DNA of 64,000 bases from Rothia nasimurium (lineage in GTDB: Bacteria; Actinomycetota; Actinomycetes; Actinomycetales; Micrococcaceae). Both the position numbers and the translations under genes were made by a program. The notes under the pieces were generated by a model, which saw nothing but the letters and a program-made list of their open reading frames with translations, made no database searches and was not told the origin of the DNA. Shown in pieces: positions 56,143-64,000 of this stretch; the stretch's first letter is position 1, and each line of letters starts with the position of its first letter. Location: positions 248,001 to 312,000 of the forward strand of contig NZ_CAKMSS010000002.1 of assembly GCF_928382285.1 (NCBI RefSeq), given 5' to 3'.

Positions 56143-57219
56143 ATGCTAAAAGATATTGATAACATTAAATTTATTCATCCATTTTCACGAGTCAACATAA
56201 AACCCGATTTGGTTATTTTGGACACCAACATCCTGATTAAACTTTGTCAGTTATTTTACAATGGCTCCACCAACGAAACAACTCGAGAAAAATTAAGTTT
56301 AGCACTCCAGCAAATACCTGCAACGCGCCCCCAAGATAGGGCAAACTTTATAGAAGTTAACTACGGCTATGCACTTTACGAAAGTGCCACAAATCGAAAA
56401 GGTGACTTTAAATTAGATCAGTACTTGCGAAATAGATTTGCAATTGAGGAAATTATTTCCTGGGATAAGGACCAGATCTCAAGGTATTTTAAGGACCACC
56501 GCCCGCTAAGCAGATACAGTAAAAAATACAAGAAAAACCACAACCGCCCGGTGAAAGGAGATGCACCAAGCACCTCGTTTATGAAAACCCCATTTCCATT
56601 CATTGTATCTGGGTATCTATACTTTTTAAAGATTGCCGAGCTGAATGAACGTCAAGATCTGGCCCCTGAAGAAAAATTTAAAACCTACATTGATTGGATG
56701 AACCAGTATTTCCGCGTATCTTACTTCATAAATCTCGGAAGCACAATCTTTCTGTGTAGTAATCAAAAAATATCCGGGAAAGCAAAGAAAATATTTAAGT
56801 ACAGCGGAAAATCTAGTTCGAATATAGATAAGTTTGCGGACAGTTGCTGGAATGGCGCTTGGGACGTGTTCCTTACAGGCCTAACTGAGATGTCCACCAC
56901 CGGACAAATCAAAGTATCCCAATATAAAGATCACCCCTACACGGTCCTCCTAACAGAAAACAAAGATCCAGAACTGCTTAGAGAAGAGGTGAGCGTGGAC
57001 ATTGTAATTGAATTTACAGATTCTATAACTTCAACGATAATGAACCTTGAATTAAATATGGATGAGAAATATCGAGAAATGGGACTCCACGAATACGCCG
57101 AGCTGAGTCCGTTTGAAGCAACCCAACGCCAGTTTAGAAAAATTCCAGATGATATGGAAGATAAACTCATAAAGGAAAGGGATAAACTTGAAAAGGCACT
57201 TGGAATTATAACAAATTAG
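56143..57219 (+). CDS. PIN-like domain protein of unknown function (AT-rich, defence-island neighbour)
   Basis: Not recognised beyond a likely PIN-nuclease fold; 358 residues. The first strand ends LVILDTNILIKL (Asp27, Asn29), the usual first PIN acidic residue. FIEVNYGYALYE (Glu71) follows, then late in the chain WNGAWDVFLTGL (Asp241) and YTVLLTENKDPEL (about 267-278), matching the order of PIN acidic sites but with a ~150-residue lysine/aromatic-rich insertion between. Codon use is strongly AT-rich, unlike the flanking genes, so it is probably transferred. It is convergent with the restriction enzyme gene, 64 bp away. An RNase toxin or defence effector is possible; no partner antitoxin is seen. 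Confidence 0.6.
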   Translation: MLKDIDNIKFIHPFSRVNIKPDLVILDTNILIKLCQLFYNGSTNETTREKLSLALQQIPATRPQDRANFIEVNYGYALYESATNRKGDFKLDQYLRNRFAIEEIISWDKDQISRYFKDHRPLSRYSKKYKKNHNRPVKGDAPSTSFMKTPFPFIVSGYLYFLKIAELNERQDLAPEEKFKTYIDWMNQYFRVSYFINLGSTIFLCSNQKISGKAKKIFKYSGKSSSNIDKFADSCWNGAWDVFLTGLTEMSTTGQIKVSQYKDHPYTVLLTENKDPELLREEVSVDIVIEFTDSITSTIMNLELNMDEKYREMGLHEYAELSPFEATQRQFRKIPDDMEDKLIKERDKLEKALGIITN

Positions 57220-57283
57220 AAAATTTGACACCATTCTTCATCACCCTCATATTTGAACCTCTCCCAAATATTTCTAAAAGCAG

Positions 57284-58147
57284 TTAACCAACAAAATCTA
57301 GACTCAAATCTGAAATATCGCTTAACCTATTTCCTTGAATCAAGATTTCAAGCATACTAGCCGCCTCGTCGTTGTTCGAGGCGGCTACTGCTTTCTGCAG
57401 CTCTGGTAGCGCAAAATGATACACCATATCTATATCGCCTGTGCCCAAAGCTAAAGAAGCTAAGCGTGAAGGCGTAGGTTCCCCCGTCACTACCACAATA
57501 TGCGGTGTGCGTCCCTTACGGTTACGGATTATATTCAAGGCCTCAGAGCGTGCGTTCTGGGCACGGTCACTCCGCAAAGTCCACTTACAGCTGATAATGG
57601 CTTCAACAAACTTAGCCTCGTTATTTACAAGGCGGCGTGGTGTCAGCGTAGCGACAGAATCATCGACCCGTAGAGCACCATCATTGAAATAGGCATCAGG
57701 CTGAGGTGCCTTCGTCATAATCACGTCAGGACTGATATCGTAAGAATTTCCCAAAACCGTAGACAGAGTAGGGTCAGACTCTACAGCCCCAGCAAGCTGC
57801 TTCAAATGTAAATACGGTACGAACTCAGCCAAATAAAAGCCATGTCCACGCTTCACCACATGCTCAATCTCAGTACCTGGTGCAACAATATGGCTAAACT
57901 CCGCTAAGGTTCGGCTCAAGAATCGAGTCGTAGCAGCTTCAAAAACATGCCCCGCTGTCTGACCGGCCAATTTCTCGCCACCAGGCTTCACACCCAGTTG
58001 TTCAGCAATCGAAAGAGCAATAGCCTTACTAGTCTTCTGAGAGCTATCGGCATTAGAAGCCACCCCAGATTCAGTAACAGCAAGAACACCTAGGTCAATC
58101 AGCTCCTGGTGATATTCCTGGCGGAGCCTACGCAGCGACGCGACCAT
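57284..58147 (-). CDS. Type II restriction endonuclease, NgoMIV family
   Basis: Cleaves unmodified DNA; NgoMIV cuts GCCGGC, the predicted site here. The 287-residue protein is close to NgoMIV in length and pattern: GVASNADSSQKTSKAIALSI, LAGQTAGHVFEAAT, ISCKWTLRSDRAQNARSEAL, NRKGRTPHIVVVTGEPTPSR and LALGTGDIDMVYHFALPEL. The catalytic set expected from NgoMIV (Glu70, Asp140, Lys187, Glu201) aligns with Glu70, Asp141, Lys188 and Glu202 here. Its start overlaps the methyltransferase 3' end by 20 bases, so the two are co-transcribed, methylase first. Confidence 0.92.
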   Translation of the reverse strand: MVASLRRLRQEYHQELIDLGVLAVTESGVASNADSSQKTSKAIALSIAEQLGVKPGGEKLAGQTAGHVFEAATTRFLSRTLAEFSHIVAPGTEIEHVVKRGHGFYLAEFVPYLHLKQLAGAVESDPTLSTVLGNSYDISPDVIMTKAPQPDAYFNDGALRVDDSVATLTPRRLVNNEAKFVEAIISCKWTLRSDRAQNARSEALNIIRNRKGRTPHIVVVTGEPTPSRLASLALGTGDIDMVYHFALPELQKAVAASNNDEAASMLEILIQGNRLSDISDLSLDFVG

Positions 58148-59090
58148 CCTTCACCTCCACATTCTGGTTTAGCAAATTAGCAATCTCAGTACCGATGGCG
58201 CAAGAAACCGGGGGCGGGAAAGCATTACCCACCTGCCGATAGGCAGCAGTTTTACGCCCGGTAATCTGCCAATCGTCAGGGAACCCCTGAATACGAGCAG
58301 CCATACGAACCGTCAGTCTAGGCATCTCAGCATAACCAGGCTCAGGAGCGACCTCAGCAATCGATTTACCGTTTACACCCATCTCAGCCCAGGCAGCCTT
58401 AGCCCGAGTAGGCCCCAGATCTGGGCCACCATGCTTCTTCGAGCCCCCCACCAATGTAGGCGCGATCTTCTGAGCTCCCTCGGCCCAAGCGTCCGCGCCC
58501 TCCCAGCCATTAGAAGCCATCAGGTCATGCAGAGTATCCCCTACCGTTGACGCTTCGTCTGGACGCCGCTCTGGCCACACAAAACAACCATCCAAGTCCT
58601 TATGAGTAGCAACTAAAATGCTGCGCGGTCGCAGCTGTGGCACCCCGTAGTCAGAGGAGTTAATAAGCTGCCAATCCACCACATAGCCAAGCTTCCCCAT
58701 AGCCTTGATAATCTCATTGCGGTAATCAGCAAAACGCTTTGATAGCAGGCCTTTCACGTTCTCAAGCATGACAGCCTTGGGCTCAAGAACCTCAATAATC
58801 TCAAGTGCTCGAGGGAACAAATCACGTTCATCATCTGCACCAAGCTGTTTACCTGCGACGCTGAAAGGAGGGCATGGAACGCCACCCGCGAAGAGGTCCA
58901 CACCTTTGTAAGGGGTAGGGTCCCACTCATTGAGGTCAGATTCAATTACGTTCCAATTAGGGCGATTAGCCCGGAGCGTGTTGCAGGCGTCCGAATCTAT
59001 CTCCACAGCAGCAAGGTGCTCAAAACCCGCCATCTCAAGGCCAAGAGCCTGCCCACCAGCACCAGCACAAATCTCCACTGAAGTCAGCAT
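58128..59090 (-). CDS. DNA cytosine-5 methyltransferase of the NgoMIV-type system
   Basis: Methylates cytosine in the recognition site and protects host DNA from the adjacent nuclease. The 320-residue enzyme has motif I SVEICAGAGGQALGLEMAGF, catalytic motif IV GGVPCPPFSVAGKQ (Cys73), motif VI MLENVKG (Glu110), motif VIII QLRPRSILVA, a target-recognition region (about 185-260) and motif X YRQVGNAFPPPVSCAIG. The start chosen is ATG 59090 with GGGGGA upstream; ATG 59105 is possible. A perfect palindrome lies 40 bp upstream. Confidence 0.93.
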   Translation of the reverse strand: MLTSVEICAGAGGQALGLEMAGFEHLAAVEIDSDACNTLRANRPNWNVIESDLNEWDPTPYKGVDLFAGGVPCPPFSVAGKQLGADDERDLFPRALEIIEVLEPKAVMLENVKGLLSKRFADYRNEIIKAMGKLGYVVDWQLINSSDYGVPQLRPRSILVATHKDLDGCFVWPERRPDEASTVGDTLHDLMASNGWEGADAWAEGAQKIAPTLVGGSKKHGGPDLGPTRAKAAWAEMGVNGKSIAEVAPEPGYAEMPRLTVRMAARIQGFPDDWQITGRKTAAYRQVGNAFPPPVSCAIGTEIANLLNQNVEVKDGRVAA

Positions 59091-59129
59091 GCGTGATTCC
59101 CCCATCTACTCATCTCAGCAATCGAATAC

Positions 59130-59141
59130 ATATTCGAATAT
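59130..59141. promoter_or_regulatory. Palindrome ATATTCGAATAT upstream of the methyltransferase
   Basis: A 12-bp perfect palindrome followed by an ATTCGAT-like half on the promoter side. It overlaps the probable promoter of the restriction-modification operon and could be an operator used for autoregulation. No controller gene is seen. Confidence 0.45.
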
Positions 59142-59242
59142 ATAAACCACTATACAGGCGCTTATGAGAGCTGGGAACCCTCTCAACAGACCTTCTTAGT
59201 CTACGGATGCAACAAGCCCACATCCATTATTTCTTGTGAGCT

Positions 59243-59830
59243 TTAGAGCTCACCAAGCTCGGTTATCTGCTCTTTCGTCAGGAAGGCGCCGAAGGCGTCC
59301 CCGTCTGGCTCGAACAGGTGCGCTGCAGATTCAGGCATCAGCACAGCGTCAAACCCCAGCGAATCCACTAGCTGGACAGCCGTATCTAAAGCTTCGCTCC
59401 CCTGGCCCGCATCAATCACCGCAACAGCCCGCGGCAGCGCATGCGGATTCAACGCCCGGCTATCAGACGTCAAAGCATCATACGCAATATGGTTCAACGT
59501 ACGAATAACAGGAACCCGCACCCCCGGTAACTCAAAGACAGCGCCCGCTGTACCGGCGGCGTCCCAAGGGTTCGTAGCGTCAACCACCACACCACGAGCC
59601 GCCAAAAAATCAAAGCCGGGCAAGGCCGTGCGCGGCAAAGCCACAATCACAACATCAGCATCAAGCGCGCCCTCAAAATCCACCAGCTGCGCATCAGGCA
59701 CCAGCGACCCCAAAATAATATCCAACATAGGCTTAGGCCGCGCATACACCAACGTCTCATGACCAGCAGCAACAGATAAACGAGCAAGCGCCGTACCGAG
59801 CTTACCGGCACCAAGAATCGAAACCTTCAT
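59243..59830 (-). CDS. NADPH-dependent F420 reductase-like / NAD(P)-binding protein
   Basis: A 195-residue Rossmann protein: MKVSILGAGKLGTALARLSV, VYARPKP after the second strand, DADVVIVALPRTALPG and VVVDATNPWD. The pattern is of the F420H2:NADP oxidoreductase / 6PGDH-like family that acts as NADPH-dependent reductases; substrate unknown. The start is ATG 59830 (GAGGGG immediately before it); ATG 59839 is also possible. A GTGAGCT/AGCTCAC hairpin overlaps the stop. Marks return to normal base composition right of the island. Confidence 0.82.
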   Translation of the reverse strand: MKVSILGAGKLGTALARLSVAAGHETLVYARPKPMLDIILGSLVPDAQLVDFEGALDADVVIVALPRTALPGFDFLAARGVVVDATNPWDAAGTAGAVFELPGVRVPVIRTLNHIAYDALTSDSRALNPHALPRAVAVIDAGQGSEALDTAVQLVDSLGFDAVLMPESAAHLFEPDGDAFGAFLTKEQITELGEL

Positions 59831-59851
59831 ACCCCTCATAATCGTTGACAA

Positions 59852-60184
59852 CGCAAGTTTATTCCACGGTGTTTCAGAAGCAGGCGCCTTACACCCGTAC
59901 TCACTGGATATAAGACGCCTGCAAGCAGTTAGCTAGTTATTACAGTCTCGCAAGCAGTTAGCGGATCCGGCGACAGATGGACCAGCGAAAATACCTGCTG
60001 CCTAGTGGTTGTTGTGTGGGCCTATTTGCCCACATCAGGCCCGAAATCTGTGGAAAACGCTTCACCATGTGCGTAATGTGCCGTTAAAAACCAGTCAAGA
60101 GGACTAAACCCCTTGCCAAGACGCACACCCCGAACTATAAAAACACATAAGACCTAGTCACAAAGACGTAGCCAGGAGAACCCC
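59852..60184. other. 333-bp non-coding interval with hairpin and short direct repeat
   Basis: No gene is seen. An imperfect inverted repeat GCAGGCGCCTTA/TAAGACGCCTGC (59880-59922) is followed by two copies of GCAAGCAGTTAGC (59921-59933 and 59950-59962), 29 bp apart. The right part should hold the promoter of the lipoprotein gene; an ACTATAAAA near 60133 is a candidate -10. Confidence 0.5.
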
Positions 60185-60865
60185 ATGAAGCACACACCCA
60201 CCCGCACCCTCACGCTCGCCACTATCGCACTGCTGGCCCTCACCGGCTGCGGCGCACAGGCCACAGGCAGCATTCCCGAAGCGGACGCCAGCGCCACGAC
60301 TTCTGCAAGCGCATCCAGCACCTCAGGCGCAGCTGATGCAACCGCTAGCACAGCTGAAACCAACTACTCCGGCGAATCCAAAGCCCCCGACGGCGAATAC
60401 CGCGCCGCCGACGAACACGGTCCCGCCCAAAACGTACCCAAACCAGTAGCACCCGACGGAATGAACGTAGAAACACCAGAAGCAATGGAAAAATTCATTA
60501 CGTACTGGAACGATATGCGGAATTATGCCAATCAAACTGGCGATGTGACAGATGTGAGAAAACTGGTAGATGAATCCTTTGAGCAAGAGCAGAAGTTCTA
60601 CGATTCTCTACATGCTATCTACCAAGCAGATGGGTGGGTTATCGGTGGTAGCCAAGTTGTTCACTACGATAAGAATCTACTAGTCTCGCAAGGCAACGGA
60701 GAATATTCTATTGGTGCTAATTTCGAGGTAGAAAATTCTGTACTCTGGGTCAACGGAGAAGCCCGGGCCTACGATAATTCTCAAGCTATTTATGAAGGGG
60801 TAGAACTCAAAACAAAATTTTCTAACGGTTCATGGAAAATAGTCAGCGCAAAGGTAGTTAGCTAA
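60185..60865 (+). CDS. DUF6318-type lipoprotein
   Basis: A 226-residue secreted lipoprotein. The signal peptide ends in ALLALTGC with Cys22 lipidated, followed by an Ala/Ser/Thr-rich linker (about 25-65). The folded part has GEYRAADEHGPAQNVPKPV, then ETPEAMEKFITYWNDMRNYA and a TGDV turn, as in the DUF6318 family common in Micrococcaceae; function unknown. Base composition falls sharply near base 60476, in the middle of the gene. Its stop abuts the start of the next gene with no gap. Confidence 0.8.
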   Translation: MKHTPTRTLTLATIALLALTGCGAQATGSIPEADASATTSASASSTSGAADATASTAETNYSGESKAPDGEYRAADEHGPAQNVPKPVAPDGMNVETPEAMEKFITYWNDMRNYANQTGDVTDVRKLVDESFEQEQKFYDSLHAIYQADGWVIGGSQVVHYDKNLLVSQGNGEYSIGANFEVENSVLWVNGEARAYDNSQAIYEGVELKTKFSNGSWKIVSAKVVS

Positions 60866-61837
60866 ATGAAGACCAGAACACCTATCTCGTTAGCGTTAGT
60901 AGCTTGTTTGTTTTCCCTTAGCCCTAGCGCCCACGCCGATGATAACGGCACTATTTCAGACGATGAATTTGCCGTAATGATTGATGGATACGAGAATGGC
61001 CTCGTGACTGCTGAGGATAGGGTAGTTCCAACCACGCCCATCAACAGTGAACCTTTGGATACTCCTGCGGCTGGTCTCAAACTCATTTACTTCGAAGCTC
61101 CCAATGATTCCAATCGCGCCCGGCTCCAAATAAACGGCTCGGTGCGGTCCGGTACCTACTGCCTTGCAACCAACGGGGACCTCGGCGTCCTTTCCCTCGT
61201 ACCGCCCGATTGGTCCGACGGCTCAGACACCCCCTACAACACACCACAAGGCACCCTCGGCTGTGTGCCCCTCACCCCAGCAGAACTAGCCGCCGCAGGC
61301 CTCGAAATCGCAGAAGAAAACGGCCAAACCGTACTACGCACCATCCGCGTCACCCTCACAACCCACGACTTCGACACCTTCCCCATCGCCCCTGCAACAC
61401 CCCACCAAGAAAAAGCACCCCACACCCTCAAAAACTACAACACCAACTTCTGGGCAGACCCCAACCCCCAAGAATTCACGCGCACCATCAACGGCCAAAA
61501 CGTCACCCTACGCGCAACACCAGTCACCTACACCTTCACCTACGGTGACGGCAGCGTGCTCGGCCCCACCAGCTACCCCGGCCAGGCCCTCGGCGAAGAC
61601 ATCTGGGACCAGCCCACCAGCACCTCCCACCAATACGCAGAGCCCGGCGACTACCAGTTCACCCTCACCACCACCTACCGGGGTGAATACTCAGTAGAGG
61701 GCGGTCCCTGGCAGGTCATCGACGGCACGGTTAGCCGCACCAGCGAACCTCAGCTCGTGAGAGTATGGCGTACCCAGGTTGGGCTAGTCGCCGATGACTG
61801 CACGACAAACCCCAACGCCTGGGGCTGCGAAAGCTAA
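60866..61837 (+). CDS. Secreted protein with a PKD-like C-terminal domain
   Basis: A 323-residue exported protein: signal peptide (about 1-24, ending AHA), an N-terminal acidic region, a middle with QGTLGCVPLTPAELAAAGLE, and a C-terminal PKD-like domain (about 220-300) with PVTYTFTYGDGSVLGPTSYPG and SHQYAEPGDYQFTLTTTYRG. Similar 'YGDG' proteins occur in families in Micrococcaceae. It has no wall anchor. It begins directly after the lipoprotein stop, so the pair is one operon and may interact outside the cell. The 5' third is lower in GC than the rest. Confidence 0.78.
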   Translation: MKTRTPISLALVACLFSLSPSAHADDNGTISDDEFAVMIDGYENGLVTAEDRVVPTTPINSEPLDTPAAGLKLIYFEAPNDSNRARLQINGSVRSGTYCLATNGDLGVLSLVPPDWSDGSDTPYNTPQGTLGCVPLTPAELAAAGLEIAEENGQTVLRTIRVTLTTHDFDTFPIAPATPHQEKAPHTLKNYNTNFWADPNPQEFTRTINGQNVTLRATPVTYTFTYGDGSVLGPTSYPGQALGEDIWDQPTSTSHQYAEPGDYQFTLTTTYRGEYSVEGGPWQVIDGTVSRTSEPQLVRVWRTQVGLVADDCTTNPNAWGCES

Positions 61838-61849
61838 AACCGGTACAGG

Positions 61850-62470
61850 CTACTGGTAGAGCTTGCCGCCCGATTCTTCCAGGTAGCAGGTGGGGCAGAG
61901 GGACTCGTAGCCCACATGCACACCGTCAATGGCCACCTGGTCACCGGCAAAAACAAACTTTCCATCAACAGTACGGCCGTTAAAGAGCGCCTTCCGTCCG
62001 CACCGGCAAATAGTCTTCAGCTCTTCAAGCGTATGGGCGATCTCCAGCAGGCGGGCAGAGCCGGGGAAGGCCCGCGTCCTAAAATCCGTACGAATGCCGT
62101 AACACATCACCGGCACGTTCTCTACCACCGCAATCCGCATCAGATCATCCACCTGCTCAGCAGTCAGAAACTGGGCCTCATCCACCAGCAGACACGAGAC
62201 CGGCAGATGCCAGTGCATACGGTCATCATCGGCATTAGGCTCAGCAGCAGCGTGGAAGAGCTCACGCACCGAATCGTCCGCCCCCACCAAAAAATCAGCC
62301 TGGCGAGTCACGCCCAGACGAGACACAATCTCAGTATCGCCCTTGGTATCAACCTGCGGCTTAGCCAGCAGCACGCGCTGGCCCCGCTCCTCATAGTTAT
62401 GGGCAGCCTGCAACAATGCGGTGGACTTACCCGAATTCATGGCACCAAAACGGAAATAGAGCTTAGCCAC
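61850..62470 (-). CDS. tdk: Thymidine kinase Tdk
   Basis: Phosphorylates thymidine in nucleoside salvage. The 206-residue type II enzyme has the P-loop FGAMNSGKST (8-17), the acidic LLVDEAQFLT motif, YGIRTDFRTRAFPGSARLLE and a zinc ribbon made of CRCGRK and CPTC. The start is GTG 62470 with GAAAGG nine bases upstream; the much longer open frame upstream is non-coding. Convergent with the PKD-like gene. Confidence 0.94.
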   Translation of the reverse strand: MAKLYFRFGAMNSGKSTALLQAAHNYEERGQRVLLAKPQVDTKGDTEIVSRLGVTRQADFLVGADDSVRELFHAAAEPNADDDRMHWHLPVSCLLVDEAQFLTAEQVDDLMRIAVVENVPVMCYGIRTDFRTRAFPGSARLLEIAHTLEELKTICRCGRKALFNGRTVDGKFVFAGDQVAIDGVHVGYESLCPTCYLEESGGKLYQ

Positions 62471-62661
62471 GCGGCCACACCTTTCAACCCAGAACACGTA
62501 CAAGAGAACAAAACCAAACCACACCATTCTAGCCCGGTGCACTCCCCCGCTCACAGGCGTCCGCGTCCCGACCAAACGACTTTGTACCACGCAGTGTTCA
62601 GAAATCAGCCTAAAAGTGGGCAGGGGCTGGTACAAACCGGAGTCAATGCACCTAGGTATAC

Positions 62662-62698
62662 AAAAAGGGAGTGCCCCGGAAACCCCGGTACCCTCCCT
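62662..62698 (-). terminator. Terminator of the amino-acid permease gene
   Basis: Imperfect arms AGGGAGTGCCCCGG/CCCCGGTACCCTCCCT, followed on the minus strand by TTTTTG. Confidence 0.75.
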
Positions 62699-62714
62699 GT
62701 TCCTCACAAGTAAC

Positions 62715-64000
62715 TTACTTGCCTGAGACCTCGAGGCCTGAGACGTCCACGTCCTTGAGCGGGATAGTCTTTGAACCGGTCACCAGCTTGTGCACTAGCC
62801 ACACGCCAATAATGATGGGCAGACCAATGTAGGCCGAGACAACCTCGAACCAGTGCCCAGCGAAGATAGCGTTGTAGTTCTGGCCGGCAATCACCAGCAG
62901 GCACATCAGCAGCGCAACGATGGGGCCAATCGGGAAGAGAGGGGCCTTGTAAGGCAAATCATTAACATCGTTACCCTGAGCCACGTAGGCGCGGCGGAAG
63001 CGGTAGTGGCAGATAGCCACACCCACCCAGGTGATGAAGCCCGATAGGCCAGAGATGTTAATCAGCCAGGTGTAGGCAGAACCCTCGCCCACCACGGCAG
63101 AGACGAAGCCGAAGAGGCCGATAGCGGCGGTCATGAGTAGGGCGGGCATGGGAATACCGCGGGAGTTCACGCGGGCAAAAATCTTGGGAGCACGCCCCTC
63201 CAGAGCCAGGGCGTAGAGCATACGGGATGAAACGTAGAGGCCCGAGTTACCGGCAGAGAGAATCGCGGTCAGAATGACGGCGTTCATCACCGAAGCGGCA
63301 AATGCAATACCCAGGTTCTCAAAAACCATGGTGAAGGGTGAGTAGGCGATATCGGTGGCGTCCGCACGCAGCAGGTTGGGGCTGGTGTAAGGAATCAGGG
63401 TACCGATAATAGCGATAGCACCGATGTAGAAGAGCATGATGCGCCAGAACACGCTCTTGAGGGCGCGGGGCACATCGCGGCGGGGGTTCTCAGACTCACC
63501 GGCGGCAACACCAATCATCTCGGTGCCCTGGAAGGAGAAACCAGCAACCATGAAGATAGCCAGGATAGAGAGGAAGCCGCCCTTGAAGGGTGCTTCGCCG
63601 TCGGTCCAGTTAGAAAAACCGTTGCCGTGATTGCCCAGAATACCGAAAATCATGGCGACACCGGCAATCAGGAAGACAATAACGGTGACCACCTTGATGG
63701 TAGCCAGCCAGAACTCTGATTCGCCGTAGGAGCGGGCCGAAAGCACGTTGATACCCAGGATGATGGCCAGGAAGACGCCTGCCCAGACCCAGCCGGGAAC
63801 ATCCGGAAGCCAGTAGGACATAATGACGCCGGCAGCCACCAGCTCAGCAGCTACAGTAATGGCCCAGTTGAACCAGTAGTTCCAGCCCATGGCGAAGCCG
63901 AAGGAGTCTGAGACGTAGCGGGAGGCAAAGGTCTGGAAAGAGCCTGCAACGGGCAGGTTTGCTGCCATTTCGCCCAGGGACTGCATGAGGAGCAGCACCA
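62715..64000 (-). CDS. APC-superfamily amino-acid permease, LysP-like (partial, N-terminus beyond right edge)
   Basis: Proton-coupled amino-acid uptake. At least 427 residues are visible and the frame stays open to the window edge. The first visible segment LMQSLGEMAANLPVAGSFQ belongs to helix 2-3 of the AAT family, so about 60-70 N-terminal residues are missing. Other family segments are GFAMGWNYWFNWAITVAAEL, FQGTEMIGVAAGESENPRRD and GNSGLYVSSRMLYALALEG. The pattern is closest to lysine-specific permeases, but specificity is not certain. The truncation is a window artefact. Confidence 0.9.
   Translation of the reverse strand, partial: VLLLMQSLGEMAANLPVAGSFQTFASRYVSDSFGFAMGWNYWFNWAITVAAELVAAGVIMSYWLPDVPGWVWAGVFLAIILGINVLSARSYGESEFWLATIKVVTVIVFLIAGVAMIFGILGNHGNGFSNWTDGEAPFKGGFLSILAIFMVAGFSFQGTEMIGVAAGESENPRRDVPRALKSVFWRIMLFYIGAIAIIGTLIPYTSPNLLRADATDIAYSPFTMVFENLGIAFAASVMNAVILTAILSAGNSGLYVSSRMLYALALEGRAPKIFARVNSRGIPMPALLMTAAIGLFGFVSAVVGEGSAYTWLINISGLSGFITWVGVAICHYRFRRAYVAQGNDVNDLPYKAPLFPIGPIVALLMCLLVIAGQNYNAIFAGHWFEVVSAYIGLPIIIGVWLVHKLVTGSKTIPLKDVDVSGLEVSGK

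Noticed and set aside
55965..59242. The defence island as a prophage or transposon
   Set aside because: No integrase, transposase, tRNA target or matching terminal repeats were found at its edges.
61916..62713. Plus-strand frame (265 codons) opposite tdk and its upstream gap
   Set aside because: Thymidine kinase on the other strand has P-loop and zinc ribbon; this frame has neither a start site nor recognisable motifs.

Overview
The window looks like chromosome of a moderately high-GC actinobacterium of the family Micrococcaceae, most plausibly Rothia or a close relative. The evidence is the coproporphyrin-dependent haem operon, a mycothiol deacetylase (MshB type), the succinylase lysine pathway (DapC/DapD/DapE), a monomeric NADP isocitrate dehydrogenase, gluABCD, small DUF3107 and DUF3117 proteins, LAXTG sortase signals and leaderless promoters. 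No rRNA, tRNA, transposase, integrase or CRISPR array was seen. The genus is an inference from gene content, not from a marker gene.

Layout. 1-9216: haem synthesis. hemE, hemY, hemQ, hemH, hemC, hemD and hemB run leftward (hemB is cut by the window edge) and hemA diverges to the right; together they cover glutamyl-tRNA to haem b by the coproporphyrin branch. 9280-16855: a TetR regulator, DUF3107, a DEAD-box helicase, GuaB1, a GH13 glucosidase and a PHP phosphoesterase. 16976-24909: PepP, a stress-type membrane protein, an MgtE-N/CBS protein, DUF1003, Mrp, TatB, an O-methyltransferase and DUF3117, with the usual sigE block missing. 25032-30179: a PIG-V-like mannosyltransferase, a DivIVA-like protein and the glutamate importer gluABCD. 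30331-40619: dapE/dapD, a wall-anchored 5'-nucleotidase, galE, gltA, dapC, a ferredoxin and an MshB-membrane fusion. 40818-47838: typA, a BCCT transporter, pgi and pcp. 47873-50551: DUF805, a repeat-rich LANTG surface protein and a TPM lipoprotein. 50651-55917: an S9 peptidase, a NUDIX protein and icd. 56143-59090: an AT-rich defence island with a PIN-like protein beside an NgoMIV-type restriction-modification pair. 59243-64000: an NADP-binding protein, a DUF6318 lipoprotein, a PKD-like secreted protein, thymidine kinase and an amino-acid permease cut by the right edge.

Three things stand out. First, a family of seven intergenic structured repeats (about 95-160 bp) sits downstream of genes. 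It has a fixed core, GGCTGGCGTGAATCGC...GCGAGAGGG, and stems whose sequences change while pairing is kept, which suggests an RNA-level element of unknown function. Second, the restriction-modification island carries a much more AT-rich, unrecognised PIN-like protein. Third, a LANTG-anchored protein is built from near-identical 16-residue repeats (GPGTTHELPEGHIGIN) and a 182-bp exact segmental duplication, and has a structured leader upstream.
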